From Lycorma delicatula (Eukaryota; Arthropoda; Insecta; Hemiptera; Fulgoridae): DNA of 64,000 nucleotides. The position numbers and the translations under genes are program-made. The stretch spans positions 13,079,501-13,143,500 of the forward strand of contig NC_134460.1 in assembly GCF_047948215.1 (NCBI RefSeq). Reading direction: 5' to 3'. Shown in pieces: positions 47,363 through 61,280 of the stretch. How positions within the stretch are numbered: position 1 is the stretch's first letter; the number at the start of each line of letters is the position of its first letter. The notes under the pieces are model-generated. The model was not told the origin of the DNA and did not search any database. It was given only the letters and a program-made list of their open reading frames with translations.

Positions 47363-50300
47363 GGGATTCCATTTTTCGAAATATTTAACAAGATTCCGGT
47401 GAATAAATATAAAGAAAAATTTTATAGTTTTTGTAAAAAATTACTTTTTTTATTTAATTTCTTTTCATTTTTTTTTTCTACTCTCTCGTATGGGTTACAT
47501 TTTATATGAACATTTAAAAATTACAAAAAATAATCAGTTATAAAATTATAATAATTTTAATGACGAGAACAAAAATGTGGAATGTAATTTTTTTTAAAAG
47601 TGGCCGTCTTTCTTTTTTTTTATGAGAAGTGGCTATTTTTTCTGTACCGTTCATTTCACTTCGTTTTCATTTAAGTTAAACGCTTCTGCGGGTATGACCG
47701 CAACAGTGCGTGAAAGAATGTATATCTTCCTTTTTCTTTAAGTTAATTTTCTTTCTTTTTTAACGCTTGTTTCACCATCTATCTTGTTCTTTATCTCCAA
47801 TTTTCACTTTGTTTAGTGAAGCTGGTGGCAGAACAAGTATATGAATTGAATTAGGTGGTTCGGAAATTTAATTGTGAATAACCTTGATCGAAATCTAGAA
47901 AATATATGTTGGTGTGCTTGTGTTAGAAAGAGTATATAAAAGTATGAGTATATATTTATTTGTCTATTGAAACAATAAAAATAAAAAATAATAATAATAA
48001 TAGTCGTTGATTCTTTGGTATGCTAATTATTCATTAAAAGCTAGTCCTTTGAAAACCTAATATTACGTGCACTTTAGTTCCTTTGTCGTACTGATTTGTA
48101 AGATTATAAGTCGGTGACGAAGGCTATGGAAAAGAAAACGCTTACTTGCTCACTTACTTAAAAACTAAGTCGGATATAGAATACCATTTCTTGAAACAGA
48201 TTCTGATCTCAGGTTATCTGAAATCGTTCCTTTTTGACATTTAGTAGACAGACAAGAGATTTAAAAAGTCGAAATAGAAATGTATTTGACTGGCGAAGAG
48301 GGTTAGAGCTTTTCTTTCAAAAAATTGATAGTACTTGACGGATTTCTTACGCTTTATTTATTATTTCTTTTTGTTCTCCGGTAACTGCAGGTCTCAGTTG
48401 GTTATCCTACTCCACACCTGACCGGTATTCGAACCTAGATCTTTCCGGAAGGAAGGAGAGTCGCTGACATACCTCCGACGCGGTCGGCGTTGTTTACCAT
48501 TCTTATATTAACTCGCTCTTGGACTATGTATGTGAGATTAACGGTACGGAACCTTTCTGTCGAATTTTCAAGCACTTCCGCTTACCAATTCGCTCTGAAA
48601 TTTTGCATACAGGTTTTCTCCTGATGAGATGAGACAACACATTTTATCAACATTTTCAAGTCGTTAATATGCCCCTAAGTTACTAAGCGAAAAAAATGCC
48701 CCTTGAACTTATGCAACCTCGTTTACATGGCTATTTTTTTTATTACAAAGATACCTAGCCTGTTTCCGTAAGTTTCGATCTAAAATTCGCACACGTTTGA
48801 AATTCATAATTTTACCAAAAGGCTCTACCTACTGTAACAACCGACTACAGCTAAATGAGTTTTATAAACAAGTGAGATATATATTAGGGTATACAATTAC
48901 TACTAGAAATTCTGTACATTAAGTACCGAAGTTTTGGGAAAATTTAGTGCTTTTTAAGCGGATCCGAATTTTCGGACGAAAATCGCAAATATCTCTAACA
49001 ATTTTGTCGACCCCTTTTATGATTGCCCATCCGCTCACAGGGGTACCCGACGGATTATATTATTTTCAAGCGCCCCCGTGGCGTAGTTCGGAAATTGGGG
49101 AGGGGTGCGATGGGTGCCATCGTAATATTTCGGTAACCGCTCGTCCAATTTTCAAGATTCAAACGGCGTATGTATCAGCAGGTCGAGCGCTAACTGTTTA
49201 ACGCATCGAGTACATTCTTAAGTCGTTTAGCCCCGTATTTTGATTGCACTCATCCACCGTAAAACGTACCGATCCGATCTTTCGTTAAATAAGCTCAAAT
49301 GTGTGCACTAGCGCAGCTGTTAAAGTATAAACTTGTTAACACTAAAAAGTAGAAAATAAAAAATATGTAAAAAAAAAATCGTTTTTAAATACACCAGTCT
49401 TGAATTAAACGCACTAAAAGGTAAAAAATAATTTTAGGACGGTATCTCAGAATGGATTTGACAACAAGCTTTGAAGGTGATATGTAAGATTATGTGAAAG
49501 TCGTAGCTTTTACATAAACAGCAAAGCTCCCCTAAATATGTGGTTGGAGACTAGTAAATATCTTATGAATTAAAAAAAAAAAATAGATTAAAATAACTTA
49601 CCTTAGATGGAAAAATCGTCCGTCTTGTCTGTGGATTGTCATTAGTTACAAATCCCCGGTAGCTGAATATGAAATAAAAAAAAAGTAATAACGCGTTGTA
49701 ATTTAGAAAATTACACAAATAATATCTTATTTGTTTCATATTATTCGGTCAATTTTTTATCCATCAGCAGTATAATTTTTAACTTTATTTGTCGAAAAAT
49801 AAAATAATTGTAAAACATTAAAAATCGGCACGGGAAAAATACTCTTTCTTTTATTTGCTAGATTATACTGCAGATTTGCTAGATTATGAAATTCTTATAT
49901 TAAACTGGAGCAAGTGATGAGGCGTAACTAATTTAGAATGACAGGCGAGGCGGTTGATCGACCTTCTAACCGCGGTAACATCAGGTTCGTTTAAAAAACC
50001 TGTGTGTTAGCTACAAATATGTGTATGCTTTGTAAAGTCACTATATAAAATTTTACGTAATTATTTGAGAAAATACGGTTCAGGTATTGCTATGGAAACC
50101 ATCTCATATTCGTTTTATCGACGTCAATGGGCCGTTCTCATATGACAAGTGTATGAATTTAAAGGTTATAATAATTTTTAAATTATTATAGTAATTTTTA
50201 AATTACCTACCGTTTATGCAATAAATAAACCTATTAATAATATTTTTTCAACCGTTAATATTATTTATTCTTCTTTATGGGAATAATGTGAACTATGTTT

Positions 50301-51620
50301 TGTTAAAGATTATTTATTTTTGTAATAAATAAATCGTGGGCGTATATTATGCTTATCCGCGTGCACACGTGTGTGTTTGCTTTTCGTAGTAACAAATGGT
50401 TGTACAGTAATTAATTAAATTGATGTCTGTTGTTGAAGTATACATTGTGTATGTAATAAAGATTTTATTTTATAATTATATACTCTCTACGTACCATAGG
50501 TGAAAGATTCTAAACGTAATTTGATTTGAAGGACGCTTCGATACTTTCGCTGTCATCTTAATGCCCCTGTTATTGCACATAGATTCTAAATCTAGTACGC
50601 TTAACAGCTCTAAAGCTACGTGATAGAATATTTGCAGTAATACGTGTTTAATTTATTTTTATTAACGTATATTAGATATTTTACTTTTTTTATTGATGTA
50701 TTTCAACGACAGTACTGATTTTCTGTTACGTTACCTACGTAGTTTATTATTACTTTTCTTTTTATTAATCGGTCAGCGGTTTGTCGGTACGATAAAATTC
50801 TCCATTCCTTTTTGGTTTTACTAATCTTTTAACCTCATTGTGTTTAATATATCCTAAATTTTCTATTAACTGTTTTTATATTTCATTTTTTGTTTTCCTG
50901 TACAGGTTTCATCTTCCATACGTTCCTCTGCTGTCAAATGAATTTAAACGTATTTTATTACTTGTCCTTGGACGTTTCTGTACCTGATTATACCACGAAA
51001 TTCTTTCCTGTAATATTTAAGACTTTATTACAAATTTTTATCTTCTTCTTCTTCTTCTTCTTCTTCTTCTCTACTTCATAGATATACTGTGTAGCCTGTT
51101 CCGTCATCCATTTTTCAGAGATTTTCCTTTATCTTTTTACCATTTGGTCTATATTTCAGAATTTCAGCTGTCATGCGTTCTACAGAGGTTCTATCGATTT
51201 TGGCACATCAGTTGGATTTAATGGTTTCTTAACAGATATCCCTAACTCATTTCTCTTCCTGTCTAACCTAGCGTATCCGTTGTTTTGTTTTTTAAAGTTC
51301 TATTAACAGTTTCACATATTGTTCTAAACTTGTTGAACGTGTTTAAAACACCTTGAGTTTTTAAAAACGACAAATAATATTCAAAATCATTCAAATTTTC
51401 AACTTGTTCTGTTATGCATCGATTTTTCTCCTAACCGGATATTTCCCTTTAAAGGAGCCATCGTCTTCGAACTGAATTGTTCATTTTACATCGACTCACC
51501 TACTTATTAACGACCTCCTATGAAGTGATTTCTAAAGCCTCTATTATTTTCCTTTCTACTTTTCATATTTTTCCGTGTTTACTGCGCTACAGCACAAATA
51601 TTTTCAAGGATTTATTTTTA
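47363..51620. other. long non-coding stretch with minor repeat fragments
   Basis: No gene supported. 48420-48490 contains gtattcgaacctag (B box-like on the minus strand), perhaps a tRNA-like SINE fragment. 48900-49260 is GC-richer, with an 84-codon frame and the phrase tcggtaaccgctcgtccaat, typical of a dispersed repeat but unidentified. (TAA)n near 47983 and (CTT)n near 51040-51070. Confidence 0.45.
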
Positions 51621-51628
51621 ATTTAGAG

Positions 51629-51858
51629 AGACACAGACTTTTAGGCCACATATTAAGGCATCCTGGAATAGTCGCTTTAATATTGGAGGGAGAGGTAGAA
51701 GGGAAAAATTTTGCAGGCAGGCAACGTTTAGATTATGTAAAACAAATTGTTATGGGTGTAGGATGTGGGGGGTATACTGAAATGAAACTACTAGCACTAG
51801 ATAGGGAATCTTGGAGAGCTGCATCAAACCAGTCAAATGACTGAAGACAAAAAAAAAA
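51629..51858 (+). mobile_element. BovB/RTE-like LINE, copy J (3' end only)
   Basis: About 230 bases: from the RHRLLGHILRHPG block to the normal stop, then agac and nine A. It differs from the other copies at many sites (for example VMGVGCGGYTEMKLL), so it is older. A TSD is doubtful (TTAATTT on both sides at best). Confidence 0.88.
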
Positions 51859-53628
51859 TTAATTTTAAATCTGTATATTTGATAATGACAGATTTTTTCT
51901 AGCATGAAAGTTTTTTTTGTATGCGGCAATCTGTCTTTGATGTCTGCATTATATTTTCCATCGTTTGTAATTTTAATAAATAAATAAATAACAAAATTCT
52001 TCCCTTCTGATAAAATATGTATTTTTTTATTTTTAAATATAACATTCAATTCCTCACCATCCTTTTTTCTAAATTTTTTTAAACATATTTATTTTCTGTT
52101 TTAAGTACCTTATGAAAAAAAAAATGTGTTGTGAGTCTTTATTAATTCATCTTTGATTTCCGCTCAATGAATATCACTAGCGAATTTTGTTTCCTTTTTC
52201 GGTAATTATTCATCAAATTTTATGTTCAGTTCTTATATTGCTTCTTCTACGTTCAAATTAAAATATTAATGAGAAGAGTTACGTCTTTGTTTAAGTTCTT
52301 TTTAAATCAAAACTTGCTTTTTCATGTTTTATACTTATAAATAGTATTTTATTCGTATGTAGATAATAAGTAAATTTTCTCTTACTATATTTAAGTCCTG
52401 AATTCTCTTAAATAGCTTTATAGTAGAAAGATTGTAATTACATTAATATTGTAAATATTAATAGTAATATTTGAAAATTACATTAATATTAAGACTTTTT
52501 TTTTAGATGTCTTGCGTTTTTATAGTCTTCTAAAAATGTTACCATTCTTCAAAGGTGGGGAGGAATTTACATTAGATAGCTCTAAATGCGATAATTTTAT
52601 TTATTTTATTTTTATTTAATCGTCCAAAATTAACTTAATATTTATTGAATAGTTTATTTATTTGTCACTGGTGGATTAATAGTTTATTTCTTATTGACTT
52701 TTTTATTTATGTTTTGTTCAAAATCGTTTTCAGGTGTAAAATATAACGATGAATATAATTATAATCCTTACCTTTTGTATAAATAAACTAAGTAATTTTT
52801 ATATTTCGACAATACCAGAAAATCTTTTGACGGACAGACTGTGTGTCTAAAGGTGACTTGGCTTGTAAGTGTTTTAAATAACTCTGTATAATTACAGTAA
52901 ATCCGGTGTGAAACATATGACGGTGATATTATATTTAATTGTATATTGAAGGAAATTTGAAGGACGCTGTAAACTTTCACCCTTTCTCTAATATTTATAA
53001 TTTGTATAGATTTTCATATATATTTTATGTAATTATAGTTGTTTATTTAGTTATACGTTGTCTTCATTTTTTTTATGTATTTTTATTAATTTGTGGAGGA
53101 AACATAAAATATGTTTTTCTGTTTTCTAATGAATTTTTCCATTACAAAAATTAATTTTAATAACTTTCTTGAAAATTAAAGACTTGTATTTTAAAGTAAA
53201 CAATAATAGGAAAGAAAAAAACTGATTATTGTACGGAGAAAAAAATATTCCGATACTGTAATCTAAAGAAAATGCTTAGTGGAAGAACAACTTTAAAGTA
53301 AAAAAATAGTTCCGAATCGGTTAAAGCAAACAGTATGCCAAGTAAAACACATGAAAGGCATATTTTTATTTTGTAAGACCTGATTCCTCCAGAATGGTTT
53401 TAACAGTCGGTGGACCTCGTTACCTGTCGGTAACCACAGTCGTCTTCCTAAATCCTTCCCCCCCCCCAAAAAAAACCGCTTAGGGCCCACTAAATACTAA
53501 ATTGTTTATAATTAGCGTGACTTTTTTTGTAAGGGATTTATAAAAGCAGCATTAAAGCCGGTTGTTAGGGTTAAAGTTTTAATATTGTAAGACAGGAAAC
53601 TAACACTGTAGTATGATTTATCCTTTAC
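51859..53628. other. AT-rich non-coding DNA
   Basis: No supported gene. A C8-9 run near 53459. Confidence 0.5.
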
Positions 53629-53637
53629 CTTTGTAAC

Positions 53638-54766
53638 TTTATTTTGCTTTGTCTTCAGTTATTTGACTGGTTTGATGCAACTATCCAAGATTCCCTATCT
53701 AGTGGTAGTCGTTTCATTTCAGTATACCCTCTACATCCTACATCCCTAACAATTTGTTTTACATATTCCAAACGTAGCCTGCCTACACAATTTTTTCCTT
53801 CTACCTGTCACTCCGATATTAAAGCGACTATTCCAGGATGCCTTAGTGTGGCCCATAAGTTTGTCTCTTCTTTTAGCTATATTTTTCCAAATGCTTCTTT
53901 CTTCATCTATTTGCCGCAATACCTCCTCATTTGTCACTTTATCCACCCATCTGATTTTTAACATTCTCCTATAGCACCACATTTCAAAAGCTTCTAATCT
54001 TTTCTTCTCAGATACTCCGGTCGTCCAAGTTTCACTTCCATATAAAGTGACACTCCAAACATATACTTTCAAAAATCTTTTCCTGACATTTAAATTAATT
54101 TTTGATGTAAACAAATTATATTTCTGACTGAAGGCTCGTTTCGCTTGTGCTATTCGGCGTTTTACATCGTTCCTGCTTCGTCAATCTTTAGTAATTCTAC
54201 TTCCCAAATAATAAAATTCTTCTACCTCCGTAATTTTTTCTCTCCCTATTTTAACATTCAGCGGTCCATCTTCATTATTTCTACTACATTTCATTACTTT
54301 TGTTTTGTTCTTGTTTATTTTCATGCAATAGTTCTTGCGTAGGACTTCATCTATGCCGTTCATTGTTTCTTCTAAATCCTTTTTATTCTCGGCTAGAATT
54401 ACTATATCATCAGCAAATCGTAACATCTTTATCTTTTCACCTTGTACTGTTACTCCGAATCTAAATTGTTCTTTAACATCATTAACTGCTAGTTCCATGT
54501 AAAGATTAAAAAGCAACGGGGATAGGGAACATCCTTGTCGGACTCCCTTTCTTATTACGGCTTCTTTCTTACGTTCTTCAATTATTACTGTTGCTGTTTG
54601 GTTCCTGTAAATGTTAGCAATTGTTCTTCTATCTATGTATTTGAAACCTAATTTTTTTTTAATGTTGTACATTTTATTCCAGTCTACGTTATCGAATGCC
54701 TTTTCTAGATCTATAAATGCCAAGTATGTTGGTTTGTTTTTCTTTAATCTTACTTCCACTATTAAT
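53638..54766 (-). mobile_element. BovB/RTE-like LINE, copy K, with 9-bp TSD
   Basis: CTTTGTAAC is duplicated at 53629-53637 and 54767-54775. The 3' tail is reduced to a short A-containing remnant. Many scattered differences from the other copies show greater age, yet the duplication is still perfect. Confidence 0.93.
53660..54764 (-). pseudogene. reverse transcriptase fragment of LINE copy K
   Basis: Open from the 5' truncation (QRLIVEVRLKKNKPTYLAFID) to LGSRITKD near 54181, including GVRQGCSLSPLLFN and FADDIVIL, then a stop where the family reads DGRSRSD. The next open part, 54114-53746, carries YGSETW and the TNEEVLRQ block, then shifts at MGHTKASW. At the A-run after the MFSI position (here MYNI) the Leu codon is replaced by Lys without a stop. 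Confidence 0.88.
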
Positions 54767-54808
54767 CTTTGTAACAAAGGTTGAAAACTATTTTTACTTT
54801 TAGAATGT

Positions 54809-55205
54809 TTTTTTATCTTGTCTTCCGTCATTTGACTTGTTTGATGCAGCTCTCAAAAATTCCCTATCTAGTTCCAATCGTTTGATTTCGGTATACCCTT
54901 TACATCCTAAATTTCTAAAAATTTGTTTTACTTATTCCAAACGTTGCCTTCCTGCAAAAGTTTTCCCTTCTACCTGTCCTTCCAATATTAAAGCGACTAT
55001 TCCAGAATGCCTTAATATGTGGCCTATAAGTCTGTCTCTTCAACAATGTTTTTCCGAATGCTTCTTTCTTCATCAATTTGCCTCAACATCTCTTCATTTG
55101 TCACTTTATTCACCCATCTGATTTTTATCATTCTCCTGTAGCATCGCATTTCAAAAGCTTCTAATCTTTTCTTCTCAGGTACTCCGATCGTCAAAGTTTC
55201 GCTTC
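54809..55205 (-). mobile_element. BovB/RTE-like LINE, copy L (short, old), with 9-bp TSD
   Basis: TTAGAATGT is duplicated at 54800-54808 and 55206-55214. It holds only the last about 125 codons, strongly diverged (stops and small deletions, for example near 55040). It lies about 34 bases from the end of copy K in the same orientation but has its own TSD, so it is a separate insertion. Confidence 0.9.
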
Positions 55206-55214
55206 TTAGAATGT

Positions 55215-56451
55215 GTAATGTAGAAAAAAATTGACGTTTGTAAACGTGTACGAATACTTTTTACCTTTGCGATATACTCTGTGATAATCTACATTCCATT
55301 GTCCAAAAGAAGTTGCTTTAATTCAGAAATAAACTATCTAATTCTCAAATATAGTTTAGAAAATGTAAAACAAAAATAATAATAGAGATTTATCTTCTTA
55401 TTTTATCTTATATATATAAATATATATATATAAAAAGAAGAATTTGTACACATTTTATCTTTTATACAGATCTACAGTTTTATAGTGGAAAATTATGATT
55501 TACATTGCATTTTGAAACGTAGGTAACCACTTTAATACAAGATATCTGTGACCTTAATTAAATAAGGACAGACAAACAACGGCCACTGAAGAAAAGAAAG
55601 TGTATTGGTCAAATAACTCCTACAGCCAAAAAAAACCATCCGTGCGTCGTAAACACCAAAACAACGGGAGCTTTGTCTACGAAAAACAGTTAATGTGCCG
55701 TCAAGCATTACAGTAAAAACCTTCATATAAATAAACAGTTGTCGGTATCCCATCTACTAACATCCCCTCCCCCCGTAATCTTTCCTCTTTTAAACACTTA
55801 AGAAATAAAAATATTTAAATGAAGCCTTCTTATTGTATTCTGCGTAAAGCCCGAGTTATGTACTGGTAATCGAACTAGTTTTTTTTTTTATACTTAAAAA
55901 ACCAAGTGTTTCTTTTGTAATTGTTAAACAGTTATTATTTGGAGATTATCGCTGCTGACTATGCTAAAAAGATGAAAAGAATATTAATTCATTCTTTAAA
56001 AAAAACAACAATAGCCAATTTTACCAAACCAAACCAAACAACATAACTGTTTTCATATAACTCAACACAATACTTCCTCGGCGTATATTTCCGTTGCCTC
56101 TTTTAATAAATGATGGAAATATTAAAAAAAAGGTCTTCCCTACAATTTAATAATCTAAATACAAAAAGATTCTCTTTTACAGAGACAGTTTTACTGTTGA
56201 ATTGTTAAATGATGGTACTTAAAAACGTGAATAAAGTAGCTTGAATCTTTGTCAACGCGCTCAATGTATTTATAAACATGTGCTCAAAAATGTTCATTAT
56301 CGCTTTCTTATTTATAAATGTCGATGAATTGTAGTAATGTTATTAATTTGAATTAATCTCTTTATGTTTAATGTATTTAACTAAATATTAATTCCTGTGT
56401 TTATAATTTAAATGATTGATATTGTCTTTATTTATATCACACATTTCTTAT
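55215..56451. other. AT-rich non-coding DNA
   Basis: Alternating TA hairpin near 55408-55433. No gene supported. Confidence 0.5.
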
Positions 56452-56912
56452 CCTGAACCCCGAAGGGGAAAACACCCCCCCCCCTTATGATAGATCATAG
56501 TGGCCACACCACCCCCTTCGTAGCCCTGATGGGCTTTATCGGTGGTCGTCTCTCTTGACCCTCTAAACCCGATTACATAACACAGTCATCGGTTTAACCA
56601 CCGATGCGAATGCCTCGGTAGAGGCATTCCGTCTTTAAACACCAAAAATACCGTTCTCGTACCAATAAAACAAATGCGATCGCAACAACGACAATTTTAT
56701 ACTACAATTCAATTTATTAAAGTCGTATTGATTTACTTAAAAATCAAGAAACAAATTCACAAATTTTACAAGCTTCTAATAAAAACATACCCTATCTCTC
56801 TCTCTCTGCTCTGGTTCGCTTTCGGCCGCGAGATCAATGCCTAGATCCTCCCACACCGCGGCTCCATCATAAAGTTCTCCACACGTCCATTCTCATCCTA
56901 ACAGCGAACGTA
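56452..56912 (+). repeat. unidentified dispersed repeat, copy 2
   Basis: Shares its blocks, in the same order, with 30940-31765, but is shorter by internal deletions. It begins near a C-rich run (56466-56476), and the shared part ends at tctcatcctaacagcgaa. Not identified. Confidence 0.6.
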
Positions 56913-57029
56913 TTAATTTATACTTATTTAATATCTTCATGTATTTTCCTTAACATTATTTCTTATATTTATATTAATATAATAATAGACTTTAATGGCG
57001 ATTAATTTTTATATTATAATTAATTATGC

Positions 57030-58168
57030 TCAGATTAATAGTAGAAGGAAGATTAAAGAAAAACAAACCAACATACTTGGCGTTTATAGACCTAGAAAAG
57101 GCTTTCGATAACGTAGACTGGAATAAAATGTTCAGCATTTAAAAAAAATTAGGGTTCAATTACAGAGATAGAAGAACAATTGCTAACATGTAAAGGAACC
57201 AAACAGCAACAATAACAATTGAAGAACATAAGAAAGAAGCCCTAATAAGAAAGAGAGTCCGACAAGGATGTTCCCTATCGCCGTTACTTTTTAATCTTTA
57301 CATGGAAATAGCAGTTAATGATGTTAAAGAACAATTTAGATTCGGAGTAACAGTACAAGGTGAAAAAGATAAAGATGCTACGATTTGCTGATGATATAGT
57401 AATTCTACCCGAGAGTAAAAAGGATTTGGAAGAAACAATGAACGGCATAGATGAAGTCCTACGCAAAAACTATAGCCTGAAAATAAACAAGAACAAAACA
57501 AAAGTAATGAAATGTAGTAGAAATAACAAAGATGGACCGCTGAATGTGAAAATAGGAGGAGAAAAGATTATGGAGGTAGAAGAATTTTGTTATTTGGGAA
57601 GTAAAATTACTAAAGATGGACACGAAGCAGGAGCGATATAAAATGCCGAATAGCACAAGCTAAACGAGCCTTCAGTAAGAAATATAATTTGTTTACATCA
57701 AAAATGAATTTAAATGTCAGGAAAAGATTTTTGAAAGTGTATGTTTGGAGTGTCGCTTTATATGGAAGTGAAACTTGGACGATCGGAGTATCTGAGAAGA
57801 AAAGATTAGAATCTTTTGAAATGCGGTGCTATAGGAGAATGTTAAAAATCAGATGGGTGGATAAAGTGACAAATGAAGACGTATTGCGGCAAATAGATGA
57901 AGAAAGTAGCATTTGGAAAAATATAGTTAAAAGAAGAGACAGACTTATAGGCCACATACTAAGGCATCCTGGAATAGTCGCTTTAATATTGGAAGGACAG
58001 GTAGAAGGGAAAAATTGTGTAGGCAGGCCACGTTTGGAGTATGTAAAACAAATTGTTGGGGGTGTAGGATGTAGAGGGTATACTGAAATGAAACGACTAG
58101 CACTAGATAGGGAATCTTGGACAGCTGCATCAAACCAGTCAAATGACTGAAGAAAAAAAAAAAAAAAA
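57030..58168 (+). mobile_element. BovB/RTE-like LINE, copy M, with 11-bp TSD
   Basis: ATTAATTATGC is duplicated at 57019-57029 and 58169-58179. The 3' end has the gaagaaaa variant, as in copy H. Tail of about 17 A. Confidence 0.96.
57032..58150 (+). pseudogene. reverse transcriptase fragment of LINE copy M
   Basis: Blocks RLIVEGRLKKNKPTYLAFID, IDLEKAFDNVDWNKMFSI followed by the same nonsense codon as copies A and C (about 57140), a second stop where MYR is expected (about 57191), FADDIVIL, CYLGSKI, YGSETW and DRESWTAA. One extra A near 57366 and two extra bases near 57622 (gacacgaag) shift the frame before and after the FADD part. Confidence 0.9.
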
Positions 58169-58179
58169 ATTAATTATGC

Positions 58180-59964
58180 GTTTCTGATGCTGATGTTGAT
58201 GCTGTTCTGATCAAGGTTTTTATCACGCTTTCGCTTGATCCAAGAAAATATTGAGGCGGTTGCTTTTGTTTTATCCGGGAGTATGATATTTTTCCATTTC
58301 TGATTATTATGTATCGATTATAATAAAATATTGATTTATTTATTTCCTTCCGACCTTTATCTCAGTTTTTCATCAGCAAGGTCCCCGGATCGAGTCTTAC
58401 GCTTGAGAGTTTTCATACGCTATATAATTTCTACCGCATTCCCATTATAAGCGTAATATTTATGCACTGTCTCTAGATGGTTTCATATCGAATAATTAAA
58501 TATAATAAATTTTGAATTAAGTTAATATGTAAACTACAGAATACTAATATAATTAAATAGTGTAATATATTTAACAAGATAAAATATGTATGTACCATTT
58601 AAATTTGTATTACTTTTTTGTTTGCAATATAAAAAATAAATAATTATTTTTGAAGTTTCTAACTTCGCTTCCGTTTCAGTTTAACATCCTGAGGCGCAAA
58701 AGTTAGTTTTAACTTTTATTTTTCTTTTTTCACAATTTTGTGATTTGAATTAGAATAGGCAATTATTGCGTTTCCTTTTTAATTTTTGAGATATTGTATC
58801 TTTTCAAGAGCTCTGGGAATTTCATTAAACATTTTCTAAAATTTATTTAAAAAAAAAAAGAAAATGAAAGTAATTAAATATCTATTTTAATAAGTTAACT
58901 CGTCATTCTTTGCTTGAAGAAAGCCTTTTTTCAATTAAACATCACGAGACTGTGAAGTTACATTGATTACCATTCTTACTATTGGGGCATTTTTATTTTT
59001 AATATTATTAATTTGTTATTCAATTGTGACAATTTTTCTGATTTTAAACTTAGTATATTTTAAATACTAAGTTAATATTCATTAATTTAAATAACATATA
59101 ATATTATATCTTAGTCGGTAAATTTTTATTAAGCATTTTTAATTCAATTATTAAAAAACGCATTCCCAGTACATACAAAACATTTGTATTTTTTTTTAAA
59201 TTTATTTTTTTTTTAAATTTAGTCTACGTTATGGTTTTTATTTTCCGGCTCGTGAGATGAAGAGGTGTCAATAAACGATATATTCCTTTTATTGTTACGT
59301 TTGTGTGTTTGTCTACATATATTTACTGATCGATGTATTTCCTCATTTTCTCTTCTGTTCCCGTTTTATTTCTAGAATACTTTTAACAACGTATATAAAG
59401 CGGTTGTATCGTTCTACGTTTTACAAGATTGTATTGTACACTTCTGTCTTATCTAATTAGCGTTAAAACGACTTCATTTATTACTCGATCAACCGATCAA
59501 ATATAAGTAATTAATGAATTAACTTTTATCGTTCTTCTGTTGCGCCATATATCAAAAGCCCTCCTTCAACAGTACATTTTTACCGTTCGGTACTTCTGAT
59601 TTTCTGTTTCAGATTAAACAACATTAACTAATCTTATAATGTTAATTTTTTATCCCTAAAAACTTCGTTGTCTCGTTTTTTTTGTTCTCTCATTGCTTAT
59701 TCCATGTAGCCTACTATAAATATAAAAACAGAGGGTACAGTTTACATCGTTATCTTACCCTTTTTTATATTGCAGCATGTTTTATCTCATTTTCTTTTCT
59801 TATTATCCGATTTTTGTACTAATTATTAATTATTATTATTTGTACTAATTAACGTATACGTATAACTATGTTATTTTTGATAAAAAATATTTAAAATGAT
59901 ATTTCATTCTACATTATCATTTTCAAGGAATGCATGTTTCGTTACATAAAATAACCCAGCAATT
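58180..59964. other. AT-rich non-coding DNA
   Basis: No supported gene or repeat. Confidence 0.5.
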
Positions 59965-60190
59965 GCGACTCCTCCGGAAAAGGGGACGCATTGCTCCCTC
60001 CTAACAGGTAGTGCCCCGTTGTGGCGTATTCCTGCTAGCCTATTAAAGAGTTAGCACCGAAAGGACTTCAGTGGACGGTCTGAAGGGGAATTACGTCGGG
60101 AGGACAGGCTTTATAAGCCTAGCCTTCCGCGGTCGGCCCGTAAAATGGGTTCGATAACGCTGGTTTAACAACGGATTGGAATGCAATTAA
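59965..60190 (-). repeat. GC-richer unidentified repeat fragment
   Basis: Contains, inverted, the phrase cactgaag...ggtgctaac also found near 31795. The flanks return at once to AT-rich DNA. Not identified. Confidence 0.4.
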
Positions 60191-60990
60191 ATCCGCCCTT
60201 AAAACACTAAATAATAATAAACAAAACTTGAAAAATTAGACCCGCTATTTAAAATTAACCCTTTTAAAAAAAAAACAAGCCCGATTAGAATGATCCAGCA
60301 GCAAGGGACTCTGTCCAGGTTCTGCGATGGAGTAGGGAGTAATAAACTCCTGCCAACTTTGCATTCCATACGTAAAATGCTACACTCCTTATTAGTTGAC
60401 TTTTTCTTTACATTTTCCAACATTGAAATGAATTGGTTTCGGTTTGGAATTATAAAGCAGTATTTTCTGCTACGTTTGGGTCTGTTTTGTTTTTAATAGA
60501 AGTTAATTTTTTTAAACTCGACTTCAGTTAATTACATAAATTTTCCAAAACGTAAATTCTCTACAGTTTTTGTAGCAAAATATTATTTATTTACTGTCGG
60601 TATAGCGAAATTTTTTTCGTCAAACCTTGAAAATAGTGTTAAGACACAAACTTCTCGTGTTTTACTATAATTTTCTCAATAATTTATAGATGCCATTCTG
60701 GGACTGTTTTATTCAATTTTTAAGGTTAAAAAGAAACCATCAAATTTACCTCGTAAATTGAGCTTTAAAACTTTCAGAATGATTTCATTTTACCCTTGGA
60801 TCAGAAATCAGGACAAATATTTTCGCTGCATCTTGAAAACGAAGTGTTTCTAATAGCATTTTTTTTTAAATTTTTACTTGTAGAACGTTTCCTGAAATGA
60901 AATGGTTTTGATTATATATCGCTTATCGTACAATGTAACGGAATTAAGATTAGCTTTTTGAAGTTACAGTTGCTCCTTTATAGTATAGGT
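60191..60990. other. non-coding DNA
   Basis: No supported gene. Confidence 0.45.
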
Positions 60991-61240
60991 AACCCACCGG
61001 GCTGGTCTAGTGGTTAATTCGTCGTCGGTAATCAGTTGTTACTTTCGAAGTCGAAGGTCCTGGGGTCAAATCCTAGTAAAAGCTAATTGCTTTTATATGG
61101 ATTTGAATACTAAACAGTGGGTACCGGTGTACTTTGGTAGTTGGGATTTAATTAACCAGACGTCTCAGGAATTACCGGCCAGAGTCTCTACAAGACAACA
61201 CTCATTTACATGTCATGCACATCAACCTTATCTCCTTCAG
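60991..61240 (+). mobile_element. SINE, diverged subfamily
   Basis: Head aacccaccgggctggtctag with box A TGGTCTAGTGG (61003-61013) and box B gggtcaaatcc (61063-61073). The region between the boxes (cgtcgtcggtaatcagttg) differs from the other copies, so this is a separate subfamily. It ends near ctccttcag just before a G11 run. No TSD recognised. Confidence 0.85.
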
Positions 61241-61280
61241 ACTTTTGGGGGGGGGGGTTCTTATTGTTCACTAGTTAAAC

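Noticed and set aside
46904..47380. TSD for LINE copy I from similar ttagg words on both sides
   Set aside because: The words do not sit next to the poly-T run and are too short.
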